NCBI RefSeq assembly: GCF_007992175.1
Contig: NZ_BJZT01000001.1
Coordinates: 1 to 64,000 of the forward strand
Direction of reading: 5' to 3'
Length of the DNA: 64,000 bases
Source: Methylobacterium haplocladii
Lineage (GTDB): Bacteria > Pseudomonadota > Alphaproteobacteria > Rhizobiales > Beijerinckiaceae
Below, piece by piece: positions 29,999 through 39,299 of this stretch (positions are counted from its first letter, which is position 1; each line of letters opens with the position of its first letter). The notes beneath the pieces were generated by a model, which saw only the letters and a program-made list of their open reading frames with translations, was not told where the DNA came from and did not search any database. The position numbers and the translations under genes are program-made.

Positions 29999-30916
29999 AT
30001 GCCGTCCCGACGGACCGTTCTCGCCGGCGGTGCCGCCATGCTCGCCGGGCCGTTCCCCGCTGCGTCGGCCGCAGGTTCCGCGCCGCTGCGCTTCGGCGTC
30101 GTTGCCGACCCGCAATATGCGGATGCAGAACCGCATGTCGGCCTGCAACGCTACTACCGCAACAGCTTGGGCAAGCTGCGCGCGGCAATCGCGGCGTTCA
30201 ACGCAGAGGACCTCGACTTCGTCGTCACCCTCGGTGACGTCATCGACCGGCATGCCGAGAGCTACGACGCGATCCTGCCGATCTACGCGACGCTGCGGCA
30301 TCGCCACGTCGTCCTGCTCGGCAACCACGATTACGCGCTCGCGCCGGACGTCCTGAAGACGCAGCCCGGCCTGCTCGGCCTCGCCGCGACGCACTACGAT
30401 TACACGGCAGGCGGCATGCGCTTCGTCGTCCTCGACGGCAACGACGTTTCGCTGTTCGCGCCGCCTCCGGGTGATCCGCGCTGGGCGATCGCGCAGGATC
30501 GGATCGGCGTGTTGGCGGCCGCAGGCGCGGAGAATGCCAAACCGTGGAATGGATCGCTCAGTGATGCACAATTCGCTTGGCTCGGCGACGTGCTCGACGA
30601 TGCGCGGGCCAAACGCCAGCGGGTGGTCGTGCTCAACCACTATCCGGTCTTCCCGGCGAACCCGCACAACATGTGGGATTCGGGCCGGATCGCCGCGCTT
30701 CTCGCGCGCCATCCCCACGTCGTGGCGTATTTCTGCGGGCACAACCACGCGGGCAACTACGCCGAGGCTGCGGGCCTCCACTACGTGAATTTTCACGGCA
30801 TGGTCGATACGCCTGCGGAGAACGCCTACGCGATCGTCGAGATCGCGGGCGACCGGCTCGACATCCGCGGCTTCGGCCGCGAACCGAGCCGCTCGCTGCG
30901 GCTGCGCAGCGCCTAA
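29999..30916 (+). CDS. Secreted calcineurin-like metallophosphoesterase
   Basis: The 305-residue protein has a Tat-type signal ([15 protein letters not shown], residues 3-17, cleaved near residue 25). The metal-binding motifs are FGVVADPQY near 35, [11 protein letters not shown] near 75, LLGNHDY near 103, [10 protein letters not shown] near 208 and [11 protein letters not shown] near 243. The set resembles ADP-ribose/CDP-alcohol diphosphatase-type enzymes (ADPRibase-Mn), but the substrate is not certain. It diverges from hisB and overlaps the mtnP stop by 4 bp. Confidence 0.85.
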   Translation: MPSRRTVLAGGAAMLAGPFPAASAAGSAPLRFGVVADPQYADAEPHVGLQRYYRNSLGKLRAAIAAFNAEDLDFVVTLGDVIDRHAESYDAILPIYATLRHRHVVLLGNHDYALAPDVLKTQPGLLGLAATHYDYTAGGMRFVVLDGNDVSLFAPPPGDPRWAIAQDRIGVLAAAGAENAKPWNGSLSDAQFAWLGDVLDDARAKRQRVVVLNHYPVFPANPHNMWDSGRIAALLARHPHVVAYFCGHNHAGNYAEAAGLHYVNFHGMVDTPAENAYAIVEIAGDRLDIRGFGREPSRSLRLRSA

Positions 30917-31788
30917 GCCGTCAGCACACGCCCCGCCACGGCGTCGAGCTTGGCGAGCAGTTCCGGATCGCGGTGGCTCGCGGCGGTCATGATCGCGCCG
31001 TCGAGGGCGCGATGCGAGCCGGCTGGGCAGTCCTCACGCTCCGACGGGAAGTCGCGGGCGAGCCGCGCGACGAGGCGTGCGGCCCGGTCGGCATTGGCGC
31101 GGGCGACGGCGACGACCGAGGCGACGTCCACGTCGTCGTGGTTCGGATGCCAGCAATCGAAGTCGGTGACCATGGCGATGGTGGCGAAGGTGATCTCCGC
31201 CTCGCGCGCCAGCTTCGCCTCCGGCAGGTTGGTCATGCCGATCACATCGTAGCCGGCGGCCTTGTAGGTCTTCGACTCGGCGAGCGAGGAGAATTGCGGC
31301 CCCTCCATGCAGACATAGGTCCCGCCCTTGTGGACGGTGATCTCCTCGGCTGCGGCTGCCTCAAGAATGCGCTTCTGGAGGTTCGGGCCGACGGGATGGG
31401 CGAAGGGCACGTGGGCGACGCAGCCGTTGCCGAAGAACGACGAGGCCCGGCCGTGCGTGCGGTCGACGAACTGGTCGACGAGCACGAAGAGGCCAGGATG
31501 CAGTTCGTTACGGAACGAGCCGCAGGCCGAGATCGCGACGAGGTCGGTCACGCCCGCCCGCTTCAGCACGTCGATGTTGGCGCGGTAGTTGATGCCGGAC
31601 GGCGAGAGCCGATGGCCGCGTCCGTGGCGAGCCAGGAACACCACCTGGGTCCGCCCGATCCGTCCGATACGGACGGCATCCGACGGCTCGCCCCAGGGGG
31701 AGGCGATCGCTTCCTCACGAATGTCTTCAAGACCCGGCAGGTCGTAGACGCCCGAGCCGCCGATCACGCCGAGAACCGCTGCGGTCAT
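30913..31788 (-). CDS. mtnP: S-methyl-5'-thioadenosine phosphorylase
   Basis: The 291-residue purine nucleoside phosphorylase-family protein starts VLGVIGGSGVYDLPGLEDI and has FLARHGRGHRLSPSGINYRAN near residue 52. CMEGPQFSSLAESKTYKAAG near 170 and GMTNLPEAKLAREAEI follow, as in MtnP. It cleaves methylthioadenosine with phosphate for methionine salvage. The ATG at 31788 is used. A TTG two codons upstream is less likely. It is downstream of petABC but separated from it by a terminator. Confidence 0.93.
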   Translation of the reverse strand: MTAAVLGVIGGSGVYDLPGLEDIREEAIASPWGEPSDAVRIGRIGRTQVVFLARHGRGHRLSPSGINYRANIDVLKRAGVTDLVAISACGSFRNELHPGLFVLVDQFVDRTHGRASSFFGNGCVAHVPFAHPVGPNLQKRILEAAAAEEITVHKGGTYVCMEGPQFSSLAESKTYKAAGYDVIGMTNLPEAKLAREAEITFATIAMVTDFDCWHPNHDDVDVASVVAVARANADRAARLVARLARDFPSEREDCPAGSHRALDGAIMTAASHRDPELLAKLDAVAGRVLTA

Positions 31789-31857
31789 GGCCAATCCCCA
31801 TTCTCTTCGTCGCTATGCTTCCCGCGTATTGCCGCTGCGGGCGATACCGCGCAAGCA

Positions 31858-31883
31858 AACGGGCCCGCGCGGGGCCCGTTCGT
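31858..31883 (-). terminator. Intrinsic terminator of petABC
   Basis: An 8-9 bp stem (ACGGGCCC / GGGCCCGT) lies 30 bp beyond the petC stop. On the minus strand it is followed by TTTGCTTG, a weak T-run. It separates the bc1 operon from mtnP. Confidence 0.7.
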
Positions 31884-31911
31884 CGATCGCTGAAAGCCGA
31901 GAATACCCGGT

Positions 31912-32805
31912 TCAGAACGTCTTGTGCAGTTCCGGCTGCAGGCCGTGGACCTCGCCGCCGAGCGGCTTCCAGATCTGCTTCTTTACGTAATAAAGAAGGC
32001 CGGAAAGCAGGATCAGGAACAGGATGACCTGGAACCCGAGAGCCTTGCGGGCCATCATGTGCGGCTCGGCCGCCCAGGCCATGAAGGCCGCGACGTCCTT
32101 GGCGTACTGATCGGTCGTCTCCGGGGCGACCGGCTCGCCCTTGTCGTTCTTCGGATAGGTCACGGCACCGTCGCTGAGCGGCGGCGGCATGGCGATCACC
32201 TGACCCTGCGGATAATACTTGTTGTAGTAGGTCCCGTCGGGGACCTCCTTGCCTTCCGGCGCATCGCCGTAGCCGTTCAGGAGGGCGTGGATGTAGTCGA
32301 CGCCCTGCTCCGAGTAACCGGTCAGCGGCAGCGCATCGAAGACGAAGGCCGGGAAGCCGCGCTCGTAGGTGCGGGCCTTGGCGAGCACCGAGAAGTCCGG
32401 CGGCGCCTTGCCGCCATGCGCGGCGGCGGCCGCCTTCTCGTTCGGATACATCGGCGGGAAGCCGTCGGCGGCGCGGCCGGGACGGTCCACGACCTCACCT
32501 TTGTCGTTCTCTTCCTTGACCTGATAGGTCTCGGCCAAGGCCTTGACCTGCTCCTTGCTGAAGCCTGGGCCGCCCTCCTCCGCCAGATTGCGGAAGCGGA
32601 CCAGCTTCATCGAATGGCAGTTCGAGCAGACTTCCTTGTAGACCTGAAAGCCGCGTTGAAGCTGCGCCTCGTCGAACTTGCCGAACACGCCGGCGAAGCT
32701 CCACTTTTGACGGGGCGGATTGTGGCCGTGCTCCTCGGCCGAGGCCTGGCCGACGCCGACGACAGACAGAAGTCCGACAGCGATAAGGCTGGGGTAACGC
32801 ATCAT
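31912..32805 (-). CDS. petC: Cytochrome c1 of the bc1 complex
   Basis: The 297-residue precursor has a signal peptide (residues 1-23, ending GQASA), and the heme c site CSNCHS has Cys60, Cys63 and His64. The sixth-ligand region is VIAMPPPLSDGAV near residue 195. A C-terminal anchor helix (ALGFQVILFLILLSGLLYYV) is followed by a cytoplasmic Lys-rich end. It passes electrons from the Rieske protein to cytochrome c. The ATG at 32805 is used, and a second ATG follows directly. It is the last gene of petABC, 16 bp after petB. Confidence 0.96.
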   Translation of the reverse strand: MMRYPSLIAVGLLSVVGVGQASAEEHGHNPPRQKWSFAGVFGKFDEAQLQRGFQVYKEVCSNCHSMKLVRFRNLAEEGGPGFSKEQVKALAETYQVKEENDKGEVVDRPGRAADGFPPMYPNEKAAAAAHGGKAPPDFSVLAKARTYERGFPAFVFDALPLTGYSEQGVDYIHALLNGYGDAPEGKEVPDGTYYNKYYPQGQVIAMPPPLSDGAVTYPKNDKGEPVAPETTDQYAKDVAAFMAWAAEPHMMARKALGFQVILFLILLSGLLYYVKKQIWKPLGGEVHGLQPELHKTF

Positions 32806-32821
32806 TGGGTGTCCCCGCCGC

Positions 32822-34144
32822 TCAGCTACGCTTGACTGCATCGGGCATGGCCCAGTCGGGGATGCCCTTGTCGGGATCCTGCGGCTGGCCGCCCTGGCGC
32901 CCGTCCCAACCCGTCTGGCCTGGTCCGGTGACGGTCTCGAGGATCGAGCCCGGCAGCGCCTTCGGCGTCTCGAACAGGCCGCAGAGCGGCATCACCAGCA
33001 GGAAGTGGGCAAAGTAATAGACGGTGCAGATGCGGCCGACGATGACGTAGCCACCCTCCGGCGGCTTGGCGCCGAGCCAGCCGAGCAGGATCGCATTCAC
33101 CACGAACACCCAGAAGAAGACTTTGTAGACCGGGCGGTAATTCGTCGAGCGGACCCGCGAGGTGTCGAGCCATGGCGCGAAGGCGAGGATGATGACCGCG
33201 CCGAACATCAGGATCACGCCGCCGAGCTTGTCCGGCACCGCGCGCAGGATCGCGTAGAACGGGAGGAAGTACCATTCGGGCACGATGTGCGCCGGTGTCA
33301 CCGAGGCGTTGGCCGGCACGTAATTGTCGGCGTGGCCGAGGTAATTCGGCTGGTAGAAGACGAACCACGCGAAGATGATCATGAACGCGACCGTCGCGAA
33401 CGCGTCCTTCACGGTGGCGTAGGGCGTGAACGGAACCGCATCCTTGCTCGACTTGATCGGGATACCGGCCGGGTTGTTCTGACCCGTCACGTGCAAGGCC
33501 CAGACGTGCAGCACCACCACGCCGGCGATCATCCACGGCAGCAGATAGTGCAGAGAGAAGAAGCGGTTGATCGTCGGATTGCCCACCGAATAGCCGCCCC
33601 AGAGCAGGCTCTGGATCGAGTCGCCGACGACCGGGATCGCAGCGAGGATGTTGGTGATGACGGTGGCGCCCCAGAAGCTCATCTGGCCCCACGGCAGGGT
33701 GTAGCCGAGGAAGGCGGTGGCCATCATCAGCAGGTAGATGATGACGCCGAGCAGGTAGAGCACCTCGCGCGGGGCCTTGTACGATCCGTAATAGAGAGCG
33801 CGGAAGATGTGGACGTAGACCGCAAGGAAGAACATCGAGGCGCCGTTGGCATGTGCGTAGCGCAGCAGCCAACCGTAGTTCACGTCGCGCATGATGTGCT
33901 CGACGCTCTCGAAAGCAGCCCCGGCCGACGGCTCGTAATGCATCGCCAGCCAGACGCCGGTGACGATCTGGATGCCGAGGAAGGCCGACAGGATCGCACC
34001 GAAAGTCCAGAAGTAGTTGAGGTTTCGCGGAACCGGATAGGCGATGAACGAGCCGTGCACCAAACCGACGAGCGGCAGGCGCGACTCGAACCACTTCGCG
34101 ATGCGGCTCTTGGGAACGTAGGTCGAGGTGGCGTGCGCGCTCAT
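32822..34144 (-). CDS. petB: Cytochrome b of the bc1 complex
   Basis: This is a 440-residue membrane protein with about eight helices. The heme-ligating histidines lie in [23 protein letters not shown] and in [25 protein letters not shown]. The quinol-oxidation site motif is [15 protein letters not shown] near residue 285. It is a full-length bacterial cytochrome b with a Gly/Gln/Asp-rich C-terminal tail ([19 protein letters not shown]). It is 46 bp downstream of petA. Confidence 0.97.
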   Translation of the reverse strand: MSAHATSTYVPKSRIAKWFESRLPLVGLVHGSFIAYPVPRNLNYFWTFGAILSAFLGIQIVTGVWLAMHYEPSAGAAFESVEHIMRDVNYGWLLRYAHANGASMFFLAVYVHIFRALYYGSYKAPREVLYLLGVIIYLLMMATAFLGYTLPWGQMSFWGATVITNILAAIPVVGDSIQSLLWGGYSVGNPTINRFFSLHYLLPWMIAGVVVLHVWALHVTGQNNPAGIPIKSSKDAVPFTPYATVKDAFATVAFMIIFAWFVFYQPNYLGHADNYVPANASVTPAHIVPEWYFLPFYAILRAVPDKLGGVILMFGAVIILAFAPWLDTSRVRSTNYRPVYKVFFWVFVVNAILLGWLGAKPPEGGYVIVGRICTVYYFAHFLLVMPLCGLFETPKALPGSILETVTGPGQTGWDGRQGGQPQDPDKGIPDWAMPDAVKRS

Positions 34145-34190
34145 GGGTTGACCCGCTCAGCTCCGCTTATCGTGTCCGCGTATCTTGGGT

Positions 34191-34763
34191 TCAAGCTGCG
34201 GCCTTGCCGCCTTCTTCGCCGATCCGGACCTTGGTGTCGGAAGCGAAGGTGTAAGGCGGTACCGGCAGGTTGATCGGAGCGGGTCCGCGGCGGACGCGGC
34301 CGACCGCATCGAACTGCGAGCCGTGGCAGGGGCAGGCCCAGCCTTCGAAATTACCCTGGTGGCCGATCGGCACGCAGCCGAGATGGGTGCAGTTGCCGTA
34401 GACCACGAGCCACTGGTCGTGACCGGACTTGACCCTGGCATCGAACGGAGCGGGGTCGGAGAGCTCCGAGAGCGGGATCGCTTTCATGTCCGTGACCTCT
34501 TTCGCGGTCAGCTTGCGGACGAAGATCAGCTTGCCGCGCCAGAACACGTTGACGATCTGGCCATCGGTGATCGGCGCGAGATCGACGTCGAGGGGTGCAC
34601 CGGCGGCGATGGTCGCAGCGTCGGGCCGCATCGAGGAGACGAAGGGCCACGCCGCGAAGGCGCCCCCTACGGCGACGGCCGCGCCGGTCGCGAGAAACAG
34701 GAAGTCGCGACGGCTGCCGTCTTGATCGTGCGCGGCGGCAGGGGTGGCCGAAGTGTTCGCCAA
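34191..34763 (-). CDS. petA: Ubiquinol-cytochrome c reductase Rieske iron-sulfur subunit
   Basis: The 190-residue protein has a Tat/anchor helix (SRRDFLFLATGAAVAVGG, residues 17-34) and the [2Fe-2S] ligand motifs CTHLGC near residue 132 and CPCHGS near 151, followed by GPAPINLPVPPY. It is the mobile electron carrier of bc1. The only start consistent with the family N-terminus is a TTG at 34763, since an in-frame stop lies two codons upstream. GGAG lies about 8 bp before it. It is first in petABC. Confidence 0.95.
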   Translation of the reverse strand: MANTSATPAAAHDQDGSRRDFLFLATGAAVAVGGAFAAWPFVSSMRPDAATIAAGAPLDVDLAPITDGQIVNVFWRGKLIFVRKLTAKEVTDMKAIPLSELSDPAPFDARVKSGHDQWLVVYGNCTHLGCVPIGHQGNFEGWACPCHGSQFDAVGRVRRGPAPINLPVPPYTFASDTKVRIGEEGGKAAA

Positions 34764-35017
34764 GACTCAAGCTCCGAACGGAGAAGGCGCCGAAGTTTCG
34801 CCGGGCAGCCCGACCGGTCTCGTGCCGGTACGGCGCCTAGCGAGCCTCGCGCAGGATGTCAGCCTGACGTGACGGCAGACACCATCGCGTCGCTGCGGAC
34901 AATGCGACCCGGGGTCACCCGACCGCATGCGCGTAGCGGCGCTCTGTGACATGACAGATGCGAACGTGTCTAGACTGCCCAGCCGGCGCGACACGGGCTT
35001 TACACCCCGGCGGTCGT

Positions 35018-36424
35018 TCAGGCCTCCGTGAGAACGAGCGTACGCGGCGGCGGCAGGTTCGCACGCAACTCCCGGCTGACGGCCGACGAGGCCGCGACCG
35101 TGCCGAGATTGGCGTAGGTCTCGTGGTTCTTCTCGATCGCCGTGAGGTCGTAGAGGTAGTTCACCATCAGGCCGTAGGATTGCGAGAGCCCTTTCGGCGA
35201 CGTGTCGCCCAGGAAGTTCACGCGCTCCAGCCGCGCGCCGTTGCCGAGATGGAAACGCGCCACCGGATCGGCCGGACGGCCCTTGGCGTTCTTGGCGCGG
35301 AGGAAATAAGCCGCAGCCGCTGGCAGCATCGCCCGGCGCAACGCCTCGGTCTTCGTCTTGTCGCGGTGCCACGTGTCGGAATCGAGCAGGCGCAGCGTCT
35401 CGACGTCCTCGGGCGTCAGGCCCTGGGGCGCATCCGAGCCGCGCTCGCGATCGAGCCAGTTCCGGAAACCCGGCACCGGGGAGAGCGTGACGAAGGTCTT
35501 CAGCGTCGGGATCTCGCGCGCCAGATCCTCGACCACCTGCTTGATCAGAAAGTTGCCGAACGTGACACCGGCAAGACCCGGCTGGCAGTTCGAAATCGAG
35601 TAGAAGATCGCAGTCGTCGCCGAACGCATCGGCAGCGGCTCGCGCTCGTTCGCCAGGATCGGCCCGATCGAGGCGGCGATCCCCGAGGTAAGCGCCACCT
35701 CCACGAAGATCAGCGGCTCGTCGAGAAGGGCCGGGTGGAAGAAGGCGTAGCAACGCCGATCCGGCGGCTCGATACGCCGGCGCAGGTCGTCCCAGTCCGC
35801 GATCTCGTGCACCGCCTCGTAGCGAATGATCTTTTCGAGGATGTCGGCCGGCGAACTCCAGTCGATGTGCCGCAGCACCAGAAAGCCGCGGTTGAACCAC
35901 GACATAAACAGGTGCTCGAAATCGCTGTCGAGGCTGCCCGCGGCATCGATCAGATCCGGGTCGGCCTCCTCCTGCTTCAGACGTTTGCGCAGCACGAAAA
36001 GGTCCTGCCGCATCCGCACCAGCGCCAGCGTTCCGCCGCGGGCGAGGTTGAGCCGGCGGATCAGTTCCTGCGCCCGCGGTTCGGCCGATTCGTGCAGCAG
36101 GCCCAGTTGCGCGCGGGTCGGGTTGGCCCTGTAGGCGGCGATGGCTTCGTCGACGGCCTCATGGTCGGCATCGAACTCGGCTGCGACCAGCCTCAGGAAG
36201 ATGAGCCGCTCCTCCTGTGGGAGCGCAGCGTAGCGTTCGAGGATCAGACGGGCGAGGGCGACGCCCGACGCCTCACCGCGCCGGGAGATCAGATCCTCGC
36301 AAAGCCGCAACAGGTCCGCGGCAGTGTCGGCGCGGGCAAGTTCGCCGCGGCCGAACGCGATCAGGTCGCGTCCACGATCACCGATCGTCTGAAGCAAGTC
36401 GCCGAGGAATGAGATCGCCGCCAT
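35018..36424 (-). CDS. Malonyl-CoA decarboxylase
   Basis: The 468-residue protein matches the malonyl-CoA decarboxylase family. An N-terminal helical domain (residues 1-160) is followed by the GNAT-like catalytic domain: EAVHEIADWDDLRRRI near 205, FFHPALLDEPLIFVEVAL near 235, FYSISNCQPGLAGVTFGNF near 278 and FHLGNGARLERVNFLGD near 400. It converts malonyl-CoA to acetyl-CoA and CO2. The ATG at 36424 is the first in frame. It is a single gene, upstream of but far from petABC. Confidence 0.93.
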   Translation of the reverse strand: MAAISFLGDLLQTIGDRGRDLIAFGRGELARADTAADLLRLCEDLISRRGEASGVALARLILERYAALPQEERLIFLRLVAAEFDADHEAVDEAIAAYRANPTRAQLGLLHESAEPRAQELIRRLNLARGGTLALVRMRQDLFVLRKRLKQEEADPDLIDAAGSLDSDFEHLFMSWFNRGFLVLRHIDWSSPADILEKIIRYEAVHEIADWDDLRRRIEPPDRRCYAFFHPALLDEPLIFVEVALTSGIAASIGPILANEREPLPMRSATTAIFYSISNCQPGLAGVTFGNFLIKQVVEDLAREIPTLKTFVTLSPVPGFRNWLDRERGSDAPQGLTPEDVETLRLLDSDTWHRDKTKTEALRRAMLPAAAAYFLRAKNAKGRPADPVARFHLGNGARLERVNFLGDTSPKGLSQSYGLMVNYLYDLTAIEKNHETYANLGTVAASSAVSRELRANLPPPRTLVLTEA

Positions 36425-36560
36425 GAAACGCCGCCCGACCCTTCGGCTCCGGTCACCGAGCAGGACGAAGGAGTGGCCGTCCTACTCAGCGGGGGAGTTT
36501 AATGGTTCGAGCCGACTTCGGCCAGCACATGGCGGGCACTGTTGCCATTCCCTCAGTGGA

Positions 36561-36779
36561 TCAGCCGCGACTGCCGTCGCCGAGGGCAGCGATGTCGGCA
36601 GTGTCCGCACGCTCGCGCCAGTCGACCAGGCCATGCTGGCGGGCAAAGCGGATCTCGGCAGCACGCAGCGCCCGGTCCGGATCGCGAGCCTTGGCGATCT
36701 CGACGGAGCCGACGGTGAACGGAACGCCGAGAATCTCCTTGGCGAAATGGATGCGGTAGTTGGACACGCACAACTCCAT
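36561..36779 (-). CDS. Small conserved-looking protein of unknown function
   Basis: The 72-residue product reads MELCVSNYRIHFAKEILGVP, then a segment ending DPDRALRAAEIRFARQHG and WRERADTADI. It looks like a genuine small soluble protein because of its amphipathic helix and aromatic core, and I believe relatives occur in this group, but no family name or function can be given. The ATG at 36779 is the natural start, and the frame upstream is shadow-like. It is separated from the malonyl-CoA decarboxylase gene by 136 bp. Confidence 0.5.
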   Translation of the reverse strand: MELCVSNYRIHFAKEILGVPFTVGSVEIAKARDPDRALRAAEIRFARQHGLVDWRERADTADIAALGDGSRG

Positions 36780-37086
36780 GTCTGCGAGCAGCGATCTGCG
36801 GCGAGAGGAGCGACCCTGCGACACAGGCTCGGACGATGCCGGTGCGGACGGCTCCTTTTGTCCCGCAGAGCGCTGAATATGGGGGTGATTTGGCGATTCG
36901 AAAGTGTTTTTCACCAAGGGGTTCTTCGCCGACACACAGAATTGATCAACGGCCGTAATACGCGGGCGGCGGCTCAGCGTGCCTTGCGACGCCGCGACGA
37001 GCCCGATAGCCGAGCAGGATGTCCAGTCTCGCGAACTCTCGTCACGCCATGTCCCGGGTTCGACCGGCCAACGCCACGGCCACTTC
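36780..37086. other. 307-bp intergenic stretch
   Basis: The region holds the likely divergent promoters of the 72-residue ORF and the MFS gene. It includes a locally AT-richer patch at about 36879-36960. No gene, repeat or RNA was recognised. Confidence 0.4.
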
Positions 37087-38271
37087 GTGACCGGCACCCT
37101 GCGCGATGACGCGCATGGATTCACCGTCCGAACCCGGTTCGGTCTCACCCTGATCGCTGGCGGTGCGGTCGCCAACATCTACTACAATCAGCCTCTGCTC
37201 GCGCTGCTGGTGGGCGAGTTCGGCGACCGAGCCGCCCTCGTCGTGCCAACGGCCAGTCTCGTCGGCTATGGCCTCGGCATTCTCGGGCTCGTACCGTTCG
37301 GCGACGCCCTGCCGCGCAGAAGCCTGATCATCGGGCAGTTGCTGGGTCTGGCCGTGGCACTTCTCGTCGCGGCGTCGAGCCCGAATCTCACGGTGCTCGG
37401 ATGTGCGAGCCTTGCCATCGGCATCCTCGCCTCCGCCGCGCAGCAGGCCGTGCCCTTCGCCGCCGAACTCGCGCCCGATGCGACCCGCGGGCGCATGGTC
37501 GGGCAAGTCATGACCGGATTGTTCTGCGGCATCCTGCTCGCACGGACCGTCAGCGGATTCGTCGGCGCGCATCACGGCTGGCGCACCGTCTTTTTCGCGG
37601 CTGCCGTCGTTGCCGTCGCCATGGCCGGCATCGCGGCCGCGACCCTGCCGACCTCAGCGACGAAGCGGCTGCGCTACCGCGCGCTCATGACGTCGCTGCT
37701 TCACATCCTGCGTTCGCAGCCGGTGCTGCAGAATGCCAGCCTGTCGCAGGGGCTTCTCTTTGCGAGCTTCAACGCGTTCTGGGCGACGCTGGCGCTGCTC
37801 GTCGAAGCCCCGCCTTTCGATCTCTCGCCGGCCGGTGCGGGCCTGTTCGGCGTCATCGGCGTGGCCGGCGCGATCGTCGCGCCTCTGTCCGGCCGCTACA
37901 GCGATCGGCGCGGCGCGCGTCCCGTGGTGATCGCCGGAAGCCTGTGTGTGCTGGCCGCCTTCGCGGTGCTGGCCGCCGGCGGCACGTGGTCGCTGACCGC
38001 CATCACGATCGGCGTCCTGTTGATCGATCTCGGCATCAATGCGGCGCTCATCGCCAACCAGACCCGCGCCTATGCCCTCGTCGCCGGAGCCAGGGGACGG
38101 ATCAACACCGTGCTGTTCACCTCGGTCTTCATCGGCGGCGCGATCGGGGCCTTTGCCGGCTCGCGGGCCTTCCTGATGGCCGGATGGCCCGGCGTCTGCC
38201 TCGTCGGCAGTGCCTTCGCCCTCGGCGCCCTCGTGGTGTCCTGGTTCGGAGGCCGGGCTAAACCGGCTTGA
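37087..38271 (+). CDS. MFS transporter (drug/metabolite exporter type)
   Basis: From a GTG at 37087 the protein has 394 residues and 12 predicted helices. It starts FGLTLIAGGAVANIYYNQPLL, a signature of the YnfM/AraJ-like group of MFS exporters. It has the cytoplasmic-loop motif RYSDRRGARPVV near residue 275 and GRINTVLFTSVFIGGAIGAFAG near 337. The substrate is unknown. The start is uncertain: no clear ribosome site is seen, and the frame is open upstream to 36979. The last 14 bp overlap the end of the converging cobC. Confidence 0.8.
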   Translation: MTGTLRDDAHGFTVRTRFGLTLIAGGAVANIYYNQPLLALLVGEFGDRAALVVPTASLVGYGLGILGLVPFGDALPRRSLIIGQLLGLAVALLVAASSPNLTVLGCASLAIGILASAAQQAVPFAAELAPDATRGRMVGQVMTGLFCGILLARTVSGFVGAHHGWRTVFFAAAVVAVAMAGIAAATLPTSATKRLRYRALMTSLLHILRSQPVLQNASLSQGLLFASFNAFWATLALLVEAPPFDLSPAGAGLFGVIGVAGAIVAPLSGRYSDRRGARPVVIAGSLCVLAAFAVLAAGGTWSLTAITIGVLLIDLGINAALIANQTRAYALVAGARGRINTVLFTSVFIGGAIGAFAGSRAFLMAGWPGVCLVGSAFALGALVVSWFGGRAKPA

Positions 38272-39295
38272 GCACCCGTGACAGGCGGCACCACGTGGCT
38301 TTGTCCGGCGGCAGGCCGAAGCGGAGCTGTGCCGGCCGCTCGGGAAACCGACGAACGTAGATGCCGGCCTCACCGAGACGCCGGAACAGCGACGGGCCGT
38401 CCGCGAACGTCGCGGTCCGAAACAGCACCGTCCCGCCGACGATCCGCCCGCCCCCGCGAAGGATCATCCGGTCGAGCCGTGCCGCATCCCGCGCCCGCGC
38501 CGCGGCGGCCTCTCCCAGCCACGCCGTATCGGGTAAAGCCGCGAGGCCGGCGGCGATCGCCGGCCCCGAGACGGCCCAGGGGCCGAGGGCGGCTTCGATG
38601 CGCCGGGCAAGAGCCGGCTCGGTCAGCGCGAAGCCGAGGCGCAGGCCGGCCAGCCCATAGGTCTTGCCGAACGATCGCAGGCGCACGGCACTCGGGCCGA
38701 ACTCGGCTCCCGCCGTCCCCTCGTCTTCGAGGTCGGCGAAAGCCTCGTCGACCACGAGCAGGCCGCCCTTCGCCGCAAGGGTAGACGCCGATCGGACGAG
38801 GACGTCGGCGGCGTGGATCCGCCCGTCGGGATTGTTCGGACTGACGACGACGACGACGTCGAAACGCTCCGCCGTAGGCACCTCCGCCACGGTCTCGACG
38901 GCGTGGCCTGCCCTACGCCAAGCCATCGCGTGCTCGGCGTAAGTGGGCTCGACGACGGCGACGCGGGATGCGGACCTGAGCCGCGGAAGAGTCTCGATGA
39001 GGATCTGCGATCCAGGGGCGGCGGCGACGTGCTCCGGTCCCGGTGCTCCGTAGGCGGTGGCCGCGGCACGCTTCAGGGCCAGGAGGTCGAAGGCGGACGG
39101 AAGCCGCTGAAAGGCGCTGGCCTCGAAGGTCGGCAGCGGATAGGGGACCGGGTTGATCCCGGTGGACAGGTCGAGCCAGGGCTCCGGCGCGTTCGGAAAC
39201 AGGTTACGGGCGGCGTCGAGATCGCCGCCATGGAAGGTCCCTGGCGGGGCACGCTCCCCCATAAAATCCGCGTCGTTTGCGGAAAACGCTGACAC
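38258..39295 (-). CDS. cobC: L-threonine-O-3-phosphate decarboxylase (cobalamin aminotransferase-fold protein)
   Basis: The 345-residue PLP enzyme of aminotransferase fold I starts with HGGDLDAARNLFP and WLDLSTGINPVPYP, typical of the CobC (Pseudomonas naming)/CobD (Salmonella naming) family. The PLP lysine lies in RSFGKTYGLAGLRLGFAL near residue 214, preceded by VVVSPNNPDGRI. It makes (R)-1-amino-2-propanol phosphate for the nucleotide loop. The GTG at 39295 is used, with AAGG upstream. An ATG at 39262 is the alternative. It is divergent from cobD. Confidence 0.9.
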   Translation of the reverse strand: MSAFSANDADFMGERAPPGTFHGGDLDAARNLFPNAPEPWLDLSTGINPVPYPLPTFEASAFQRLPSAFDLLALKRAAATAYGAPGPEHVAAAPGSQILIETLPRLRSASRVAVVEPTYAEHAMAWRRAGHAVETVAEVPTAERFDVVVVVSPNNPDGRIHAADVLVRSASTLAAKGGLLVVDEAFADLEDEGTAGAEFGPSAVRLRSFGKTYGLAGLRLGFALTEPALARRIEAALGPWAVSGPAIAAGLAALPDTAWLGEAAAARARDAARLDRMILRGGGRIVGGTVLFRTATFADGPSLFRRLGEAGIYVRRFPERPAQLRFGLPPDKATWCRLSRVLKPV

Positions 39296-39299
39296 AGCA

